A DNA stretch of 64,000 nucleotides from an uncultured Rhodocyclaceae bacterium. Its GTDB lineage: Bacteria; Pseudomonadota; Gammaproteobacteria; Burkholderiales; Rhodocyclaceae. The translations under genes and the position numbers were made by a program. Shown here piece after piece: positions 29,597 to 38,632 of this stretch (its first letter is position 1; the number at the start of each line of letters is the position of its first letter). The stretch covers positions 3,034,060 to 3,098,059 of the forward strand of contig OU015322.1 of assembly GCA_907163225.1 (NCBI GenBank), read 5' to 3'. The notes beneath the pieces were generated by a model that searched no databases, was not told the DNA's origin, and worked only from the letters and a program-made list of their open reading frames with translations.

Positions 29597-30109
29597 ATGA
29601 ATTTCAATTTTGGGCATTTTTTCCGGTTCACCGTGGGAATGGTGTTTGCGACCGGCCTGAGCGTGCAGGCGGCGGAAGGGCCGGCGCCGATTCCGGTTGC
29701 CGTCGCCGAGAGCGAGCTGTTCGAGGTGGTCGGCCGGCTGGAGGACGACGGTTTCGTTTTCTACATCGACCGGGCTGACAGCAATGCGCCGGTACTGGCT
29801 GCAACGCTTGAGGTCGAGAGCGCGGGCAAGCCAGCCAAGGCGGTATTTCGCGCCGAACGCGGCGACTACCTGATTGCCGATGCCGAGTGGCTCAAACCGC
29901 TGCGCCAGCCGGGCGAGTATCCGCTGGCTTTTACCGTCATCGCCGGTGAAGAAAGCGATTTGCTGACGGCTGATTTCATGGTCACGGCGAAGCCGGCTGA
30001 TGCGGCGGCTGGCCCGGGGCTTGGCCGGGCCGGCTGGTGGCTTGCGCTGCCGGGCCTGCTGGCGGCGGCGCTGATCTGGCGTCGGGCACAGAAAGGAGGC
30101 AAGGCATGA
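29597..30109 (+). CDS. Membrane-anchored accessory protein of metal efflux operon
   Basis: A 170-residue protein with a signal peptide (residues 1-24), a beta-rich periplasmic domain (about 30-135), and a single C-terminal membrane helix (LALPGLLAAALIWRR) with a basic end. I recognise no named family, but similar small proteins sit between tolC- and czcB-like genes. The ATG at 29597 has GAGAGAG upstream and follows the tolC stop; a GTG at 29558 is in frame but inside the previous gene. A USS-like repeat covers its signal-peptide codons. Confidence 0.7.
   Translation: MNFNFGHFFRFTVGMVFATGLSVQAAEGPAPIPVAVAESELFEVVGRLEDDGFVFYIDRADSNAPVLAATLEVESAGKPAKAVFRAERGDYLIADAEWLKPLRQPGEYPLAFTVIAGEESDLLTADFMVTAKPADAAAGPGLGRAGWWLALPGLLAAALIWRRAQKGGKA
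29605..29635 (-). repeat. USS-like repeat, copy 9
   Basis: Core CACGGTGAAC (one mismatch to the core), first tract GAAAAAAT, second tract CAAAATTG. It lies on the opposite strand over the signal peptide of the accessory protein, which reads it H-F-F-R-F-T-V. Confidence 0.7.
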
Positions 30110-31218
30110 AACGCATTGCTCTGTTGAGTCTGGCGCTGGCCAGCCTGAGTCTGCCGTTGGCCGCCCACGAGGGCCACGATCATGGCGACGAGAAAAAGCC
30201 GATGGTGGCGCCCGGCAATACGCCGCAGCGCCTGCCCGATGGTGGCGTTTTCCTGCCCAAGTCGGCGCAGCGCGGCATGGGCGTGCTGACCGTGAAGACG
30301 GCCGAGGCCGATCTGCCGAAAAGCCTGGAACTGGCCGGTCGGGTGATCATGGACCCGCACCTTGGCGGGCGCGTCCAGGCGATGATTCCCGGACGCATCG
30401 AGACGGCCGGGCCGCACGGCCTGCCGGCGGCCGGCAGCAAGGTGAAGAAGGGCGAGGTGCTGGCCTGGGTCGTGCCGTCGTCCGGCGCCATCGAGCGTTC
30501 CAACCAGTCGGCGCTGCTCGCCGAACTGAAAGCCAGTCAGGGCTTGGCCGAAAAGCGGCTGAACCGCCTGCACGAGCTGGCCGATACGGTGCCGAAAAAG
30601 GACATCGAGGCGGCCGAGAGCGAAGTGGCCAGCCTGAAGGGGCGGATCGCCGCGGTCGGCAGCGGCCTGTCCGGGCGCGACGCTCTGGTCGCACCCGTAT
30701 CGGGCGTGCTGGCGGCGAGCAACGCCGTGGTCGGCCAGGTGGTCGAGCCGAAGGAGTTGATCTTCGAGGTTATCGACCCGGACAGCCTGCACATCGAAGC
30801 CAGCGCCTACGAGCCGCTGCCGCTCGATCAGGTGGTTTCGGCGACGGTGGCGGTCGGCGAGCGTTCGGTGCCGTTGAAGTACATCGGCGCCAGCCGCCGG
30901 CTGCGCGAGCAGGCCCTGCCGCTGATGTTCGAGAACCACGCGACGGGCGCCGGCCTGACGCTGCCGCTCGGCCAGCCGGTCAAGGTGCAGGTCAGCCTGA
31001 AGGCGACGGTGCGCGGCCTGCCGCTGCCGATGGCGGCGCTGGTGCGCAACACGGCCAACCAGGTGGTGGTCTGGGTCAAGACGGCGCCCGAGCGCTTCGA
31101 GTCGCGGGCGGTGCAGACGCAGCCGCTGGATGGCGTGCGGGTCGTCGTCACGGGCGGCCTGAAGGCCGGCGAGCGGGCGGTGGTGCAGGGCGCCAGCCTG
31201 ATTGCGCAGATTCGCTGA
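30106..31218 (+). CDS. RND efflux periplasmic adaptor (CzcB/CusB-like)
   Basis: A 370-residue membrane-fusion protein: signal peptide (to about residue 20), then a His-rich start HEGHDHGDEKK, a barrel-sandwich (lipoyl) segment around GRIETAGPHGLPAAGSKVKKGEVLAWV, a helical hairpin, and a second half lipoyl at DALVAPVSGVLAASNAVVGQVV. It bridges the RND pump to the outer-membrane tunnel. The ATG overlaps the preceding stop (ATGA) with AGGAGG upstream. The His-rich N-terminus suggests Co/Zn/Cd/Ni or Cu as cargo. Confidence 0.9.
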   Translation: MKRIALLSLALASLSLPLAAHEGHDHGDEKKPMVAPGNTPQRLPDGGVFLPKSAQRGMGVLTVKTAEADLPKSLELAGRVIMDPHLGGRVQAMIPGRIETAGPHGLPAAGSKVKKGEVLAWVVPSSGAIERSNQSALLAELKASQGLAEKRLNRLHELADTVPKKDIEAAESEVASLKGRIAAVGSGLSGRDALVAPVSGVLAASNAVVGQVVEPKELIFEVIDPDSLHIEASAYEPLPLDQVVSATVAVGERSVPLKYIGASRRLREQALPLMFENHATGAGLTLPLGQPVKVQVSLKATVRGLPLPMAALVRNTANQVVVWVKTAPERFESRAVQTQPLDGVRVVVTGGLKAGERAVVQGASLIAQIR

Positions 31219-31228
31219 GGCCGCCGAC

Positions 31229-34200
31229 ATGTTCCAGTGGCTCGTAGAAAAAAGCCTGTCCAGCCGGCTGTTCGTGCTGGTGGCGGCGGTGGCGCTGATG
31301 ATCTGGGGCGGCGTGCAGGCGACCCGCCTGCCGGTCGACGTCTTTCCCGATCTCAACAAACCGACCGTCACGCTGATGACCGAAGCCGGCGGCATGGCGC
31401 CGGAGGAGGTCGAGCAGCTGATCAGCTTCCCGCTTGAAACGGCGATGAGCGGCCTGCCCGGCGTAGCTGGCATCCGTTCGGTGTCGAGTGCCGGGCTGTC
31501 CTTCCTCTATATTTCCTTCGACTGGGGCGTCGATATCTACCGCGCCCGGCAGATGGTCGGCGAGCGGCTGACGGCGATGGAGTCGGCCATGCCGCCGGGC
31601 AGCGTGCCGCGCATGGGGCCGGTGTCGTCGATCATGGGCGAGATCATGCTGGTCGCCATCCCGATTGCCGGGCCGGCCGCCGACGCCAAGGCGGCGCGCG
31701 AGTACGCCGACTGGGTGCTGCGGCCGCGGCTGATGGCAATCGCCGGCGTTTCGCAGGTCATCCCGATCGGCGGCGAGGTCCGGCAATTCCAGGTCCAGCC
31801 GGATACGCAGCGCATGGCCGAGCTGGGCATCGCTCTCGAGCAGATCGAGGCGGCGGTCAAGGGCTTTGCCGCCAATACCTCGGGCGGCTTCCTTGAGCTG
31901 AACGGCCGCGAGTACCTGATCCGCCACCTCGGCCGCAGCGCCCGGCTCGACGACCTGAAGAACCTGGCCATCACCGCACGCCCGACCTCTTCCGGCTCCC
32001 AGCCCATCCTGCTCTGCCAGGTCGCCGAAGTCGGCTTCGCGGCGGCGATCAAGCGCGGCGATGGTGGCTTTAGCGACGGCAAAAGCAGCGTGCCGGCGGT
32101 GATCCTGAGCATCCAGAAGCAGCCGACGGCCGATACGGTCGACCTGACAAAACGCCTGGAATCAGCGCTGGACGGCCTAAAAGGCAGTCTGCCGCAGGGC
32201 ATCACGGCGCCGCAGGTGATCTTCCGCCAGGCCGATTTCATCGAGGCCTCGATCGGCAACCTGCAGGGCAAGCTGCTGTTCGCCGCCTGCCTGGTCGCCG
32301 GCGTGCTGTTCTTCTTCCTGGGCAATTTCCGGACGATGCTGATCTCGCTGACCGCCATCCCGCTGTCGATCCTGACCGCGATCCTGGTCTTCAAGTGGCT
32401 CGGGTTGTCGATCAACACCATGACGCTGGGCGGCCTGGCCATTGCCATTGGCGAGCTGGTCGACGACGCGGTGGTGGATGTCGAGAACATCCTGCGCCGG
32501 CTGCGCGAAAAGGCGGCGCAAGGCGAGCCGTATTCGGTTTTCCGGACGGTGGTCGCCGCTTCGCTGGAGGTGCGCACCGCCATCGTCTATGCGACGCTGA
32601 TCATCGCGCTGGTTTTCGTGCCGCTGTTCGCGCTGCCCGGCATCGAGGGGCGGCTGTTCGTGCCGCTCGGCATCGCCTACATCGTCTCCATCCTGGCCTC
32701 GCTGGCGGTGTCGGTGCTGCTGACGCCGGTGCTCTGCACCTACCTGCTGCCGGCGCTGGTTGCCCACGACCACGGCGAGACGCGGCTGGTGCGTTGGCTG
32801 AAGTCGCATTACCGGGCGGCGCTGGAGAAGGTGCTGGCCGCGCCGCGCCTGCCCATCGCGCTGGCCGGCGTGGCCGTCGTATTGGCGGTGGCGGCTGTGC
32901 CTTTCTTCCCGACCACTTTCCTGCCGCCCTTCAACGAAGGTTCGATCACCCTCGGCCTGCGCCTCAATCCGGGGGCGACGCTGTCCGAGTCGGTGCGCAT
33001 CGCCGAGTCGGCCGAGGCCGCCCTGCGCGGCCTGCCGGAAATCGCGCACCTCGGCCGGCGCACCGGGCGGGCAGAACTCGATGAACATGCCGAGGGTGTG
33101 CATGTCACCGAGTTCGAGATTCAGCTCAGGCCCGGCGGCCGGCCGAAGGAAGCGGTCTATGCCGACATCCGCCAGCGCCTGAAGAACCTGCCGGCCAGCC
33201 TCAGCCTTGGCCAGCCGATTGCTCATCGCCTCGACCACATGCTGTCCGGCGTCCGGGCGCAGATCGCCATCAAGCTGTTCGGCGAGGATCTCGACACCCT
33301 GCGCGCCCAGGCCGGCCTGCTCCGCGAACGGCTGGCGAAAATCCCCGGGCTGGCCGATCTGGACATCGAAAAGCAGGTGCTGGCGCCGCAGATCAAGGTC
33401 CGCGTCGATTTCGACGCCGCCGCCCGCTACGGCATCTCGACCGCCCAGCTGACGCGCACGCTGCAGACGCTGGTCGATGGCGAGAAGGTGACGCAGATCG
33501 TCGAAGGTAACCGCCGCTTCGATCTCGTCGTCCGCCTGCCGGAGAGCGCCCGCTCGCTGGAGGGGTTGAAGGGCTTGCTGGTCGAGACGCCGGGCGGCCG
33601 CGTGCCGCTGTCGCTGCTGGCCAGCATCGAGGATGCCGATGGCCCGAACCAGATCACCCGCGACGACGGCCGTCGTCGCATCGTCATCTCGGCCAACGCT
33701 CAGGAGCGGGCACTGTCCGACGTGGTCGCCGACCTGCGCGCGGCGGTCGCCGAGTTTCCGCTGCCCGAGGGATATTTCATCACCCTCGGTGGTCAGTTCC
33801 AGGCGCAGGAAGAGGCGGCGCGGCTGATTTCATGGCTGGCGCTGGGCTCGCTGGCGCTGATCTTCATGGTGCTGTACAGCCGCTACCGTTCGGCGCTGCT
33901 GGCCGGGCTGATCATGGCCAACGTGCCGCTGGCCCTGGTCGGCAGCGTGCTCGGCCTGTGGTTGTCCGGCCAGCCGCTGTCGGTCGCGGCGCTGATCGGC
34001 TTCATCACGCTGGCCGGTATCGCGACGCGCAACGGCATCCTGAAAATCAGCCACTACCTGAACCTGATGCGTCTCGAAGGCGAGGCCTTCGGCGTGCCGA
34101 TGATCGTCCGTGGCTCGCTGGAACGCCTGACACCGGTGCTCATGACCGCGCTGGTCGCTGCCTTTGCCCTGGCACCGCTGCTCTTCGAGGCCGAGCAGCC

Positions 34201-34357
34201 GGGAACCGAGATACTGCATCCGGTTGCCGTGGTGATCTTTTCCGGCCTGATCAGTTCGACCCTGCTCGATACGTTTGTAACCCCGGCGCTGTTCTGGCTG
34301 TTCGGCCGCGAGGCTGCCGAACGTCTGCTGGCGACCGAATCGCAAGAAGCTCTTTAA
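31229..34357 (+). CDS. Heavy-metal RND efflux pump (CzcA/CusA family)
   Basis: A 1042-residue inner-membrane RND transporter with the two-fold repeat of six helices plus a large periplasmic loop. HME-type landmarks are TRLPVDVFPDLNKPTV near the N-terminus, LPGVAGIRSVSSAGLSFLYISFDWG, and GELVDDAVVDVENILRR in the fourth helix, with paired Asp residues for proton relay. The ATG at 31229 begins MFQWLVEKSL, 10 bp after the adaptor stop. The metal is not assignable from sequence. A degenerate USS-like site is at 32134. Confidence 0.93.
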   Translation: MFQWLVEKSLSSRLFVLVAAVALMIWGGVQATRLPVDVFPDLNKPTVTLMTEAGGMAPEEVEQLISFPLETAMSGLPGVAGIRSVSSAGLSFLYISFDWGVDIYRARQMVGERLTAMESAMPPGSVPRMGPVSSIMGEIMLVAIPIAGPAADAKAAREYADWVLRPRLMAIAGVSQVIPIGGEVRQFQVQPDTQRMAELGIALEQIEAAVKGFAANTSGGFLELNGREYLIRHLGRSARLDDLKNLAITARPTSSGSQPILLCQVAEVGFAAAIKRGDGGFSDGKSSVPAVILSIQKQPTADTVDLTKRLESALDGLKGSLPQGITAPQVIFRQADFIEASIGNLQGKLLFAACLVAGVLFFFLGNFRTMLISLTAIPLSILTAILVFKWLGLSINTMTLGGLAIAIGELVDDAVVDVENILRRLREKAAQGEPYSVFRTVVAASLEVRTAIVYATLIIALVFVPLFALPGIEGRLFVPLGIAYIVSILASLAVSVLLTPVLCTYLLPALVAHDHGETRLVRWLKSHYRAALEKVLAAPRLPIALAGVAVVLAVAAVPFFPTTFLPPFNEGSITLGLRLNPGATLSESVRIAESAEAALRGLPEIAHLGRRTGRAELDEHAEGVHVTEFEIQLRPGGRPKEAVYADIRQRLKNLPASLSLGQPIAHRLDHMLSGVRAQIAIKLFGEDLDTLRAQAGLLRERLAKIPGLADLDIEKQVLAPQIKVRVDFDAAARYGISTAQLTRTLQTLVDGEKVTQIVEGNRRFDLVVRLPESARSLEGLKGLLVETPGGRVPLSLLASIEDADGPNQITRDDGRRRIVISANAQERALSDVVADLRAAVAEFPLPEGYFITLGGQFQAQEEAARLISWLALGSLALIFMVLYSRYRSALLAGLIMANVPLALVGSVLGLWLSGQPLSVAALIGFITLAGIATRNGILKISHYLNLMRLEGEAFGVPMIVRGSLERLTPVLMTALVAAFALAPLLFEAEQPGTEILHPVAVVIFSGLISSTLLDTFVTPALFWLFGREAAERLLATESQEAL
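32134..32164 (+). repeat. Weak USS-like site (not counted among the 21)
   Basis: Core TACGGTCGAC with a first tract ACAAAAC and a poor second tract GGAATCA, inside the RND pump gene. Listed for completeness. Confidence 0.3.
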
Positions 34358-34372
34358 CCTGTTGGAGGATTT

Positions 34373-34403
34373 CAAAATGAAGCAATTTTTCCGGTTGACC
34401 GCA
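34373..34403 (-). repeat. USS-like repeat, copy 10
   Basis: Core TGCGGTCAAC, first tract GAAAAATT, second tract CATTTTG. It lies on the opposite strand over the start of the small periplasmic protein gene, which reads it K-Q-F-F-R-L-T-A-A. Confidence 0.8.
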
Positions 34404-34760
34404 GCATTCCTGTTTTTTGCGCTGAGCTTGGGCAGCAATGCCGTTTTTGCCCACGCCGATCATGGCAAGCCGCAGTTTGGCGGCGTCATCGCTGAAGCTG
34501 GTGTGGCGCAGTTCGAGATTGTCGCCAGGGATGGCCGTATCGTGGTTCACGTGTCGGCGCACGGTGTGCCGGTTGCCATGGCCGGTGCCACGGGCAAGTT
34601 GACCTTGCTGGCCGGCAGCGCAAAGAGCGAGATCGATCTGAAACCGGCGGGTGACAACCGACTGGCCGGCGATGGCGCTTTGCCGGCGAAAGCCAAGCTG
34701 TTGCTAACCGTGCAGATGCCCGGCGGCAAAACCGCGCAGGCCCGCGCTGTTGCGCGCTGA
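34377..34760 (+). CDS. Small periplasmic protein at the end of the efflux operon
   Basis: A 127-residue protein with a signal peptide (residues 1-25, VFA-H) and a mature beta-rich domain beginning HADHGKPQFGGVIAEAG, which could bind metal. It resembles small accessory proteins downstream of czcA-like genes; no named family is certain. The ATG at 34377 has GGAGG 8 nt upstream. It is the last gene of the rightward efflux operon and converges with queA, whose stop is 10 bp away. Confidence 0.72.
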   Translation: MKQFFRLTAAFLFFALSLGSNAVFAHADHGKPQFGGVIAEAGVAQFEIVARDGRIVVHVSAHGVPVAMAGATGKLTLLAGSAKSEIDLKPAGDNRLAGDGALPAKAKLLLTVQMPGGKTAQARAVAR

Positions 34761-34769
34761 GTCGTCCGA

Positions 34770-35810
34770 TCAGTCGACGCGTTCGAGCAGCATGGCGTCG
34801 CCATAGCTGAAGAAGCGGTAGCGCTCGGCCACGGCGTGGGCGTAGGCGGCTCGGATGTTGTCGTAGCCGGCAAAGGCCGACACGAGCATGAGCAGCGTCG
34901 ATTTGGGCAGGTGGAAATTGGTGATCAGCCGGTCGACAACTTTAAAGCGGTAGCCGGGGGTGATGAAGATGCTCGTTTCGGCGCCGCCGACGCGCACCGT
35001 GCCGTCGTCGTTCCCAGCTGATTCGAGGGCGCGCAGGCTGGTCGTGCCGACGGCGATGACCCGGCCACCAGCGGCGAGGGTTGCGGCGATAGCCTCGGCC
35101 GTGGCTTGCGGAATTTCGAAGCGCTCGCTGTGCATGCGGTGGTCGGCGATCTTCTCGACACGCATCGGCCGGTAGGTGCCGGCGCCGACATGCAGGGTCA
35201 GGAAGGCGGTATTGACGCCCTGGGCCCGCAGCGTTTCCAGCATGGCTTCGTCAAAGTGCAGGCCGGCCGTGGGCGCGGCAACGGCACCCGGTTCGCGGGC
35301 ATAGACCGTCTGGTAGCGCGTTTCGTCGGCGCCTTCGGCCGGGTGCTCGATGTAGGGCGGCAACGGCAGTTTGCCGTACTGCTCGGCCAGTTCCCAGAAA
35401 TCGCCGGGTTCGACCAGTTCCAGCGCGAAAAAATCGCCGTCGGTGCCGGCCCGGCCGGTCATGCGCACCTCGAAGGCATCGGCTAGCTTCATCGTGCTGC
35501 CAGGTTTCGGTGCCTTGCTGGCGCGAATCTGGCAGATGGCATGGGTGGCATCGACGATGCGTTCGAGCATGATTTCAACCAGCCCACCGGTTTCCTTGCG
35601 GCCGAAAAAGCGGGCCTTGATGACGCGAGTGTCGTTGAAAACCAGCAGATCGCCGGCCTTGACCAGTTCGGGCAAATTTTCAAATTTGCGATCAATTTCC
35701 AGTTGACCGCAGACATGCAGCAAACGGCTACCGCTGCGCTCGCTGGCAGGGTGCTGGGCGATCAGGTCGGGCGGGAGGGGGAAGTCGAAGTCGTCGACGG
35801 TCAACGACAT
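34770..35810 (-). CDS. queA: S-adenosylmethionine:tRNA ribosyltransferase-isomerase
   Basis: A 346-residue enzyme that transfers the ribosyl part of SAM to preQ1 in tRNA to make epoxyqueuosine, following Tgt. Landmarks are [17 protein letters not shown] at the start, [22 protein letters not shown] and [12 protein letters not shown]. The ATG at 35810 gives the family start; 33 upstream codons are unrelated. A USS-like copy lies in its coding strand. Confidence 0.96.
   Translation of the reverse strand: MSLTVDDFDFPLPPDLIAQHPASERSGSRLLHVCGQLEIDRKFENLPELVKAGDLLVFNDTRVIKARFFGRKETGGLVEIMLERIVDATHAICQIRASKAPKPGSTMKLADAFEVRMTGRAGTDGDFFALELVEPGDFWELAEQYGKLPLPPYIEHPAEGADETRYQTVYAREPGAVAAPTAGLHFDEAMLETLRAQGVNTAFLTLHVGAGTYRPMRVEKIADHRMHSERFEIPQATAEAIAATLAAGGRVIAVGTTSLRALESAGNDDGTVRVGGAETSIFITPGYRFKVVDRLITNFHLPKSTLLMLVSAFAGYDNIRAAYAHAVAERYRFFSYGDAMLLERVD
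35681..35711 (-). repeat. USS-like repeat, copy 11
   Basis: Core TGCGGTCAAC, first tract GAAATTG, second tract CAAATTTG. It lies in the queA coding strand, where the core is read C-G-Q-L, a different frame from the A-V-D/A-V-N copies. Confidence 0.72.
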
Positions 35811-35972
35811 GGGCGGAATCCGTAGTTGATGATCAAAACAGGTGTGCGTGAAATTGTGTGCCGGCTGTTCCACTTGCCGTCGCGACGCGGCGCTGCGGAA
35901 GGGGCGCACATTCTATCACTCGGGCGTTTCATTCTCTTCGGCGTGACTGGCGGCTTGCAACAGGCAATTCAA

Positions 35973-35992
35973 AACCTCGCCGCGGCGAGGTT
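35973..35992. repeat. 20-bp perfect palindrome, possible terminator
   Basis: Perfect dyad with arms AACCTCGCCG and CGGCGAGGTT and no spacer. On the - strand it is followed by TTTTG, so it may act as a weak terminator for the small basic protein gene (stop at 36018); otherwise it may be a protein-binding site. Confidence 0.55.
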
Positions 35993-36017
35993 CGGTATTG
36001 GCGCGACGCCCTGTGAG

Positions 36018-36194
36018 TCAGGCGCAGCCTTTCTTGCTGACCGCATGCTTGCCGCCTGCCTTGGCTTCGGCTTCGCTGATGTACGAACTGGCCTTGGTCT
36101 TGCCGTAGTGCTTGCCTCCCGGGGCTGCTGTTGCCGGGGTTTGGAAAGTCTTTTTCTTGTGGGGCTGCACTGCACTTGCCGGTGCCTGAAACAC
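36018..36194 (-). CDS. Small basic protein (too short for standard ORF calling)
   Basis: A 58-residue frame starting GTG at 36194 and ending in TGA. It has a Pro/Ala/Lys-rich first half and a C-terminus GGKHYGKTKASSYISEAEAK followed by a HAVSKKGCA tail. The pattern 'GKTK..YxSEAxAKAxGxHA' recurs, from memory, in small secreted proteobacterial proteins, often after a signal peptide. Here no signal peptide is visible and AAGGA is 14 nt from the GTG, so the gene may be truncated or start elsewhere. Third-position G/C preference supports coding on this strand over the competing + frame. Confidence 0.45.
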   Translation of the reverse strand: MFQAPASAVQPHKKKTFQTPATAAPGGKHYGKTKASSYISEAEAKAGGKHAVSKKGCA

Positions 36195-36385
36195 TATAAC
36201 TGGAGATCCTTTTCGGCCGCTTGGCGGGAAATGCAGTTTGCAAAAAATTGTATTTTCTGGCCCCCTAAAATCCGCTAAACGGAATATGGCTTATATTTCC
36301 GATGTGCCGGTTTGCGTGCTGGGTTTTCCCGAATTGGAGTGCTCAAGTTTTTGGCCGCTCGGGCTGCCTGATCATGGAGAAAATA

Positions 36386-36862
36386 ATGGTGAACGGATAC
36401 AGAAAATCTATGTCTGCGCTTGGCCTCGCCAGCGTACTTGCCTTGAGCGGTTGCATGTCGATGAACGGCCCTGGTTGGGAGCGGGATTCCCCACCTGTCG
36501 CCTATTCGCGCGACCTTCATCCGGGCTACGGGTCGGTTCAGGCGATCGACCTGATCCGGCGTGAAAATAGCAGCGGCATCGGTGTTGGTGCCATTGCCGG
36601 CGCGGTAATCGGCGGGCTGATCGGTCATCAGGTCGGCGAGGGAAACGGCAATACGGCAGCCACGGTGATCGGCGCTGCCGGCGGCGCCTTGATTGGCCAT
36701 CAGATTGAAAAACAGGGTCAGCCGCAAGGGGATCAGTTCCGGCTCACCATCCGTATGGAAAACGGCGGCTACCAGACGGTGACCCAGAATGCCGATTTTA
36801 TTGACCTGCGCGTTGGCGACCGCCTGCACATCGACAACGGTGGCGCCGTTCGGCGCTACTGA
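36386..36862 (+). CDS. Glycine-zipper outer membrane lipoprotein
   Basis: A 158-residue lipoprotein: a lipobox LALSGC after a basic N-terminus, then a linker, then a glycine-zipper two-helix segment (GIGVGAIAGAVIGGLIGHQV ... TVIGAAGGALIGHQI), and a C-terminal beta domain. This resembles the 17-kDa surface antigen/SlyB-like group. The ATG at 36386 has GGAG 7 nt upstream; an ATG at 36374 is in frame. A shared terminator follows, and the nirJN operon converges on it. Confidence 0.85.
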   Translation: MVNGYRKSMSALGLASVLALSGCMSMNGPGWERDSPPVAYSRDLHPGYGSVQAIDLIRRENSSGIGVGAIAGAVIGGLIGHQVGEGNGNTAATVIGAAGGALIGHQIEKQGQPQGDQFRLTIRMENGGYQTVTQNADFIDLRVGDRLHIDNGGAVRRY

Positions 36863-36892
36863 TTGGCCGAAGTGGCCGAGTTTCCAGGCCTC

Positions 36893-36929
36893 AAAAAAAC
36901 GGGGATATTTGCCTATGCAATTATCCCCG
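36893..36929. terminator. Terminator between lipoprotein and nirN
   Basis: Stem CGGGGATA / TATCCCCG with a 14-nt loop. On the - strand it is followed by seven T, making it the likely end of the nirJ-nirN transcript (108 bp after the nirN stop). On the + strand CCCTTTTC follows, so it may also act on the lipoprotein mRNA. Confidence 0.85.
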
Positions 36930-36996
36930 CCCTTTTCAAGCAACTCGTTCTCCGGCCCTCGACACATACTGCGGCCGTAGAAACAACGGCCATCCC

Positions 36997-37027
36997 CACG
37001 GTCAACCGGAAAATTCGCCCAAAATCG
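36997..37027 (+). repeat. USS-like repeat, copy 12
   Basis: Core CACGGTCAAC, first tract GAAAATT, second tract CAAAATC. It is intergenic, between the nirN stop and its terminator. Confidence 0.8.
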
Positions 37028-37036
37028 GAGTGCCGT

Positions 37037-38632
37037 TCAGTGGCTGGTGCCCTCTGATTTCGTGATCTTGTTCCAGACGTTGTACTTGCCGACTGGCTTC
37101 TTCATCGGCAGACGCTTCACTTCCTTCAAGCTCACCGCGTCGTAGATGATCAGCGCGCCGTCCATGTCCCACAGGCTAGCCAGCACGTATTTGCCATCCT
37201 TGGTGAATTCAACGTGGGCGAAGGTCTTGCCCGGTTCCGGCTTCAGTTCAGCGATGATTTCCAGCGTTTCCTTGTCGATGATCTGCATGGTGTCCTTGAA
37301 CTCCTTGCTCATCATCGAATCGGTCCACGCATAGCGGCTGTTTTCGTGGCTACGCATGAAAAAGCCGGGGCCGCGCGTCTTGATCTGCTTGACCGTTTTC
37401 CAGGTTTTCATGTCGATGATGCTGATCAGGCCCTCGTTCAGATTTGGCGTCGCCATCACGGTTTTGCCCTGCCACTGCCAACTGATGCCGGAGCCGAGGT
37501 GCGGCATGCCGGGCAGTTCGAGATCGGCGACTTTCTTGCGCGCATCGAGATTAACCACCTGGCCGGTCACCGCCGCCTTGGCGTCATTGCGCGAGGCGCC
37601 CATCACTTCGTCGTAACCCTGCGTGAAATAAAAATCGTCGAGATAGTCGTCGAGCTGGCTGCGCTGCGGGTTAAGGAAGCCGGGAATAAAGGCGCCTTCC
37701 TTGTACTTGAAGTCGTGGATCATGCCGGCGGGAATGTCGTCGGCTTTCGGGTTGTACGAAACCTCCCAGACTTCTTTCACATCCTTCAAGGCGGCGACGA
37801 AGCTCTGACGTGGCGAGGCATCATAGACCGCCGAAACGCGCGACGTCGCCTTGCCATCCTTGTCGGCCACCGGCAGGATTTTCTTCAGGTTCAAATCGGC
37901 ATCGAGGATGACCAGGCTGTGCGGCAGGTAGTTGGCCACCGCTACCCACTTGCCGTCGCCCGACACCGCCGCGTTGCGCGTGTTGATGCCGGCGCGCACC
38001 TCGGCCACGACCTTGAGGTTCCACAGGTCAAATTTGGTAACCCAGCCGTCACGCGAGGCAAAAAAGACGAAACGCCCGTCCGGCGTGAATTTCGGCCCGC
38101 CATGCAGGGCGAAGCGGGACTGGAAGCGGTGAATCGGCTCCAGCTTGTCACCATCAAGGATGGAAACATGATGGTCACCGCTCTCCACCACGACGAACAG
38201 ATTCATCGGATCTGCCTTGAACACCGGCTTGTCCGGCAAGGGCTGCTTTTCATGGACGATGCGCGAGGCCCCGATTTCTTTCTCGCCCCATGCCGGCATC
38301 GGCTTGATCGGCGTGTAGGCGTACTCGACCAACGCCTTGATCTCCTCGGCCGACAGCTTGTCGCCAAAGCCCAGCATCTGGGTCGCCGGGCGGCCTTCCT
38401 TGATCACTTTTTCCGCCTCGGCCTTGCGCAGCCGTGCCAGGTTTTCCGGGATCAGCGCCGGGCCGATACCGCCCAGCCGGGCCTCGCCGTGGCAGGCGGC
38501 GCAATGCTCCTTGTAGGCGCCCGGCGCGTCGGCGGCCTGCGCCAGTTCGGCCATCATCAGCAACATGCAGGCAGCAAAGCCGGCCGGAATCAGGATTTTG
38601 CCGATTTTTTTCACCATCATTCCCGAACTCAT
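37037..38632 (-). CDS. nirN: NirN, c-type cytochrome with d1-binding domain
   Basis: A 531-residue periplasmic protein: signal peptide (to about residue 33), a small cytochrome c domain with CAACH (residues 44-48), then an eight-blade beta-propeller like that of nitrite reductase. NirN oxidises dihydro-heme d1, the last step of heme d1 synthesis, and helps hand it to NirS. The sequence lacks the full NirS-type N-terminus, which separates it from NirS. It is coupled to nirJ by a 4-bp ATGA overlap with GAGGAG upstream. Confidence 0.92.
   Translation of the reverse strand: MSSGMMVKKIGKILIPAGFAACMLLMMAELAQAADAPGAYKEHCAACHGEARLGGIGPALIPENLARLRKAEAEKVIKEGRPATQMLGFGDKLSAEEIKALVEYAYTPIKPMPAWGEKEIGASRIVHEKQPLPDKPVFKADPMNLFVVVESGDHHVSILDGDKLEPIHRFQSRFALHGGPKFTPDGRFVFFASRDGWVTKFDLWNLKVVAEVRAGINTRNAAVSGDGKWVAVANYLPHSLVILDADLNLKKILPVADKDGKATSRVSAVYDASPRQSFVAALKDVKEVWEVSYNPKADDIPAGMIHDFKYKEGAFIPGFLNPQRSQLDDYLDDFYFTQGYDEVMGASRNDAKAAVTGQVVNLDARKKVADLELPGMPHLGSGISWQWQGKTVMATPNLNEGLISIIDMKTWKTVKQIKTRGPGFFMRSHENSRYAWTDSMMSKEFKDTMQIIDKETLEIIAELKPEPGKTFAHVEFTKDGKYVLASLWDMDGALIIYDAVSLKEVKRLPMKKPVGKYNVWNKITKSEGTSH

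Noticed and set aside
35826-36278. A 150-codon + strand frame upstream of the lipoprotein
   Set aside because: Poor codon use, no recognisable motif, and it conflicts with the better-supported small gene on the other strand.
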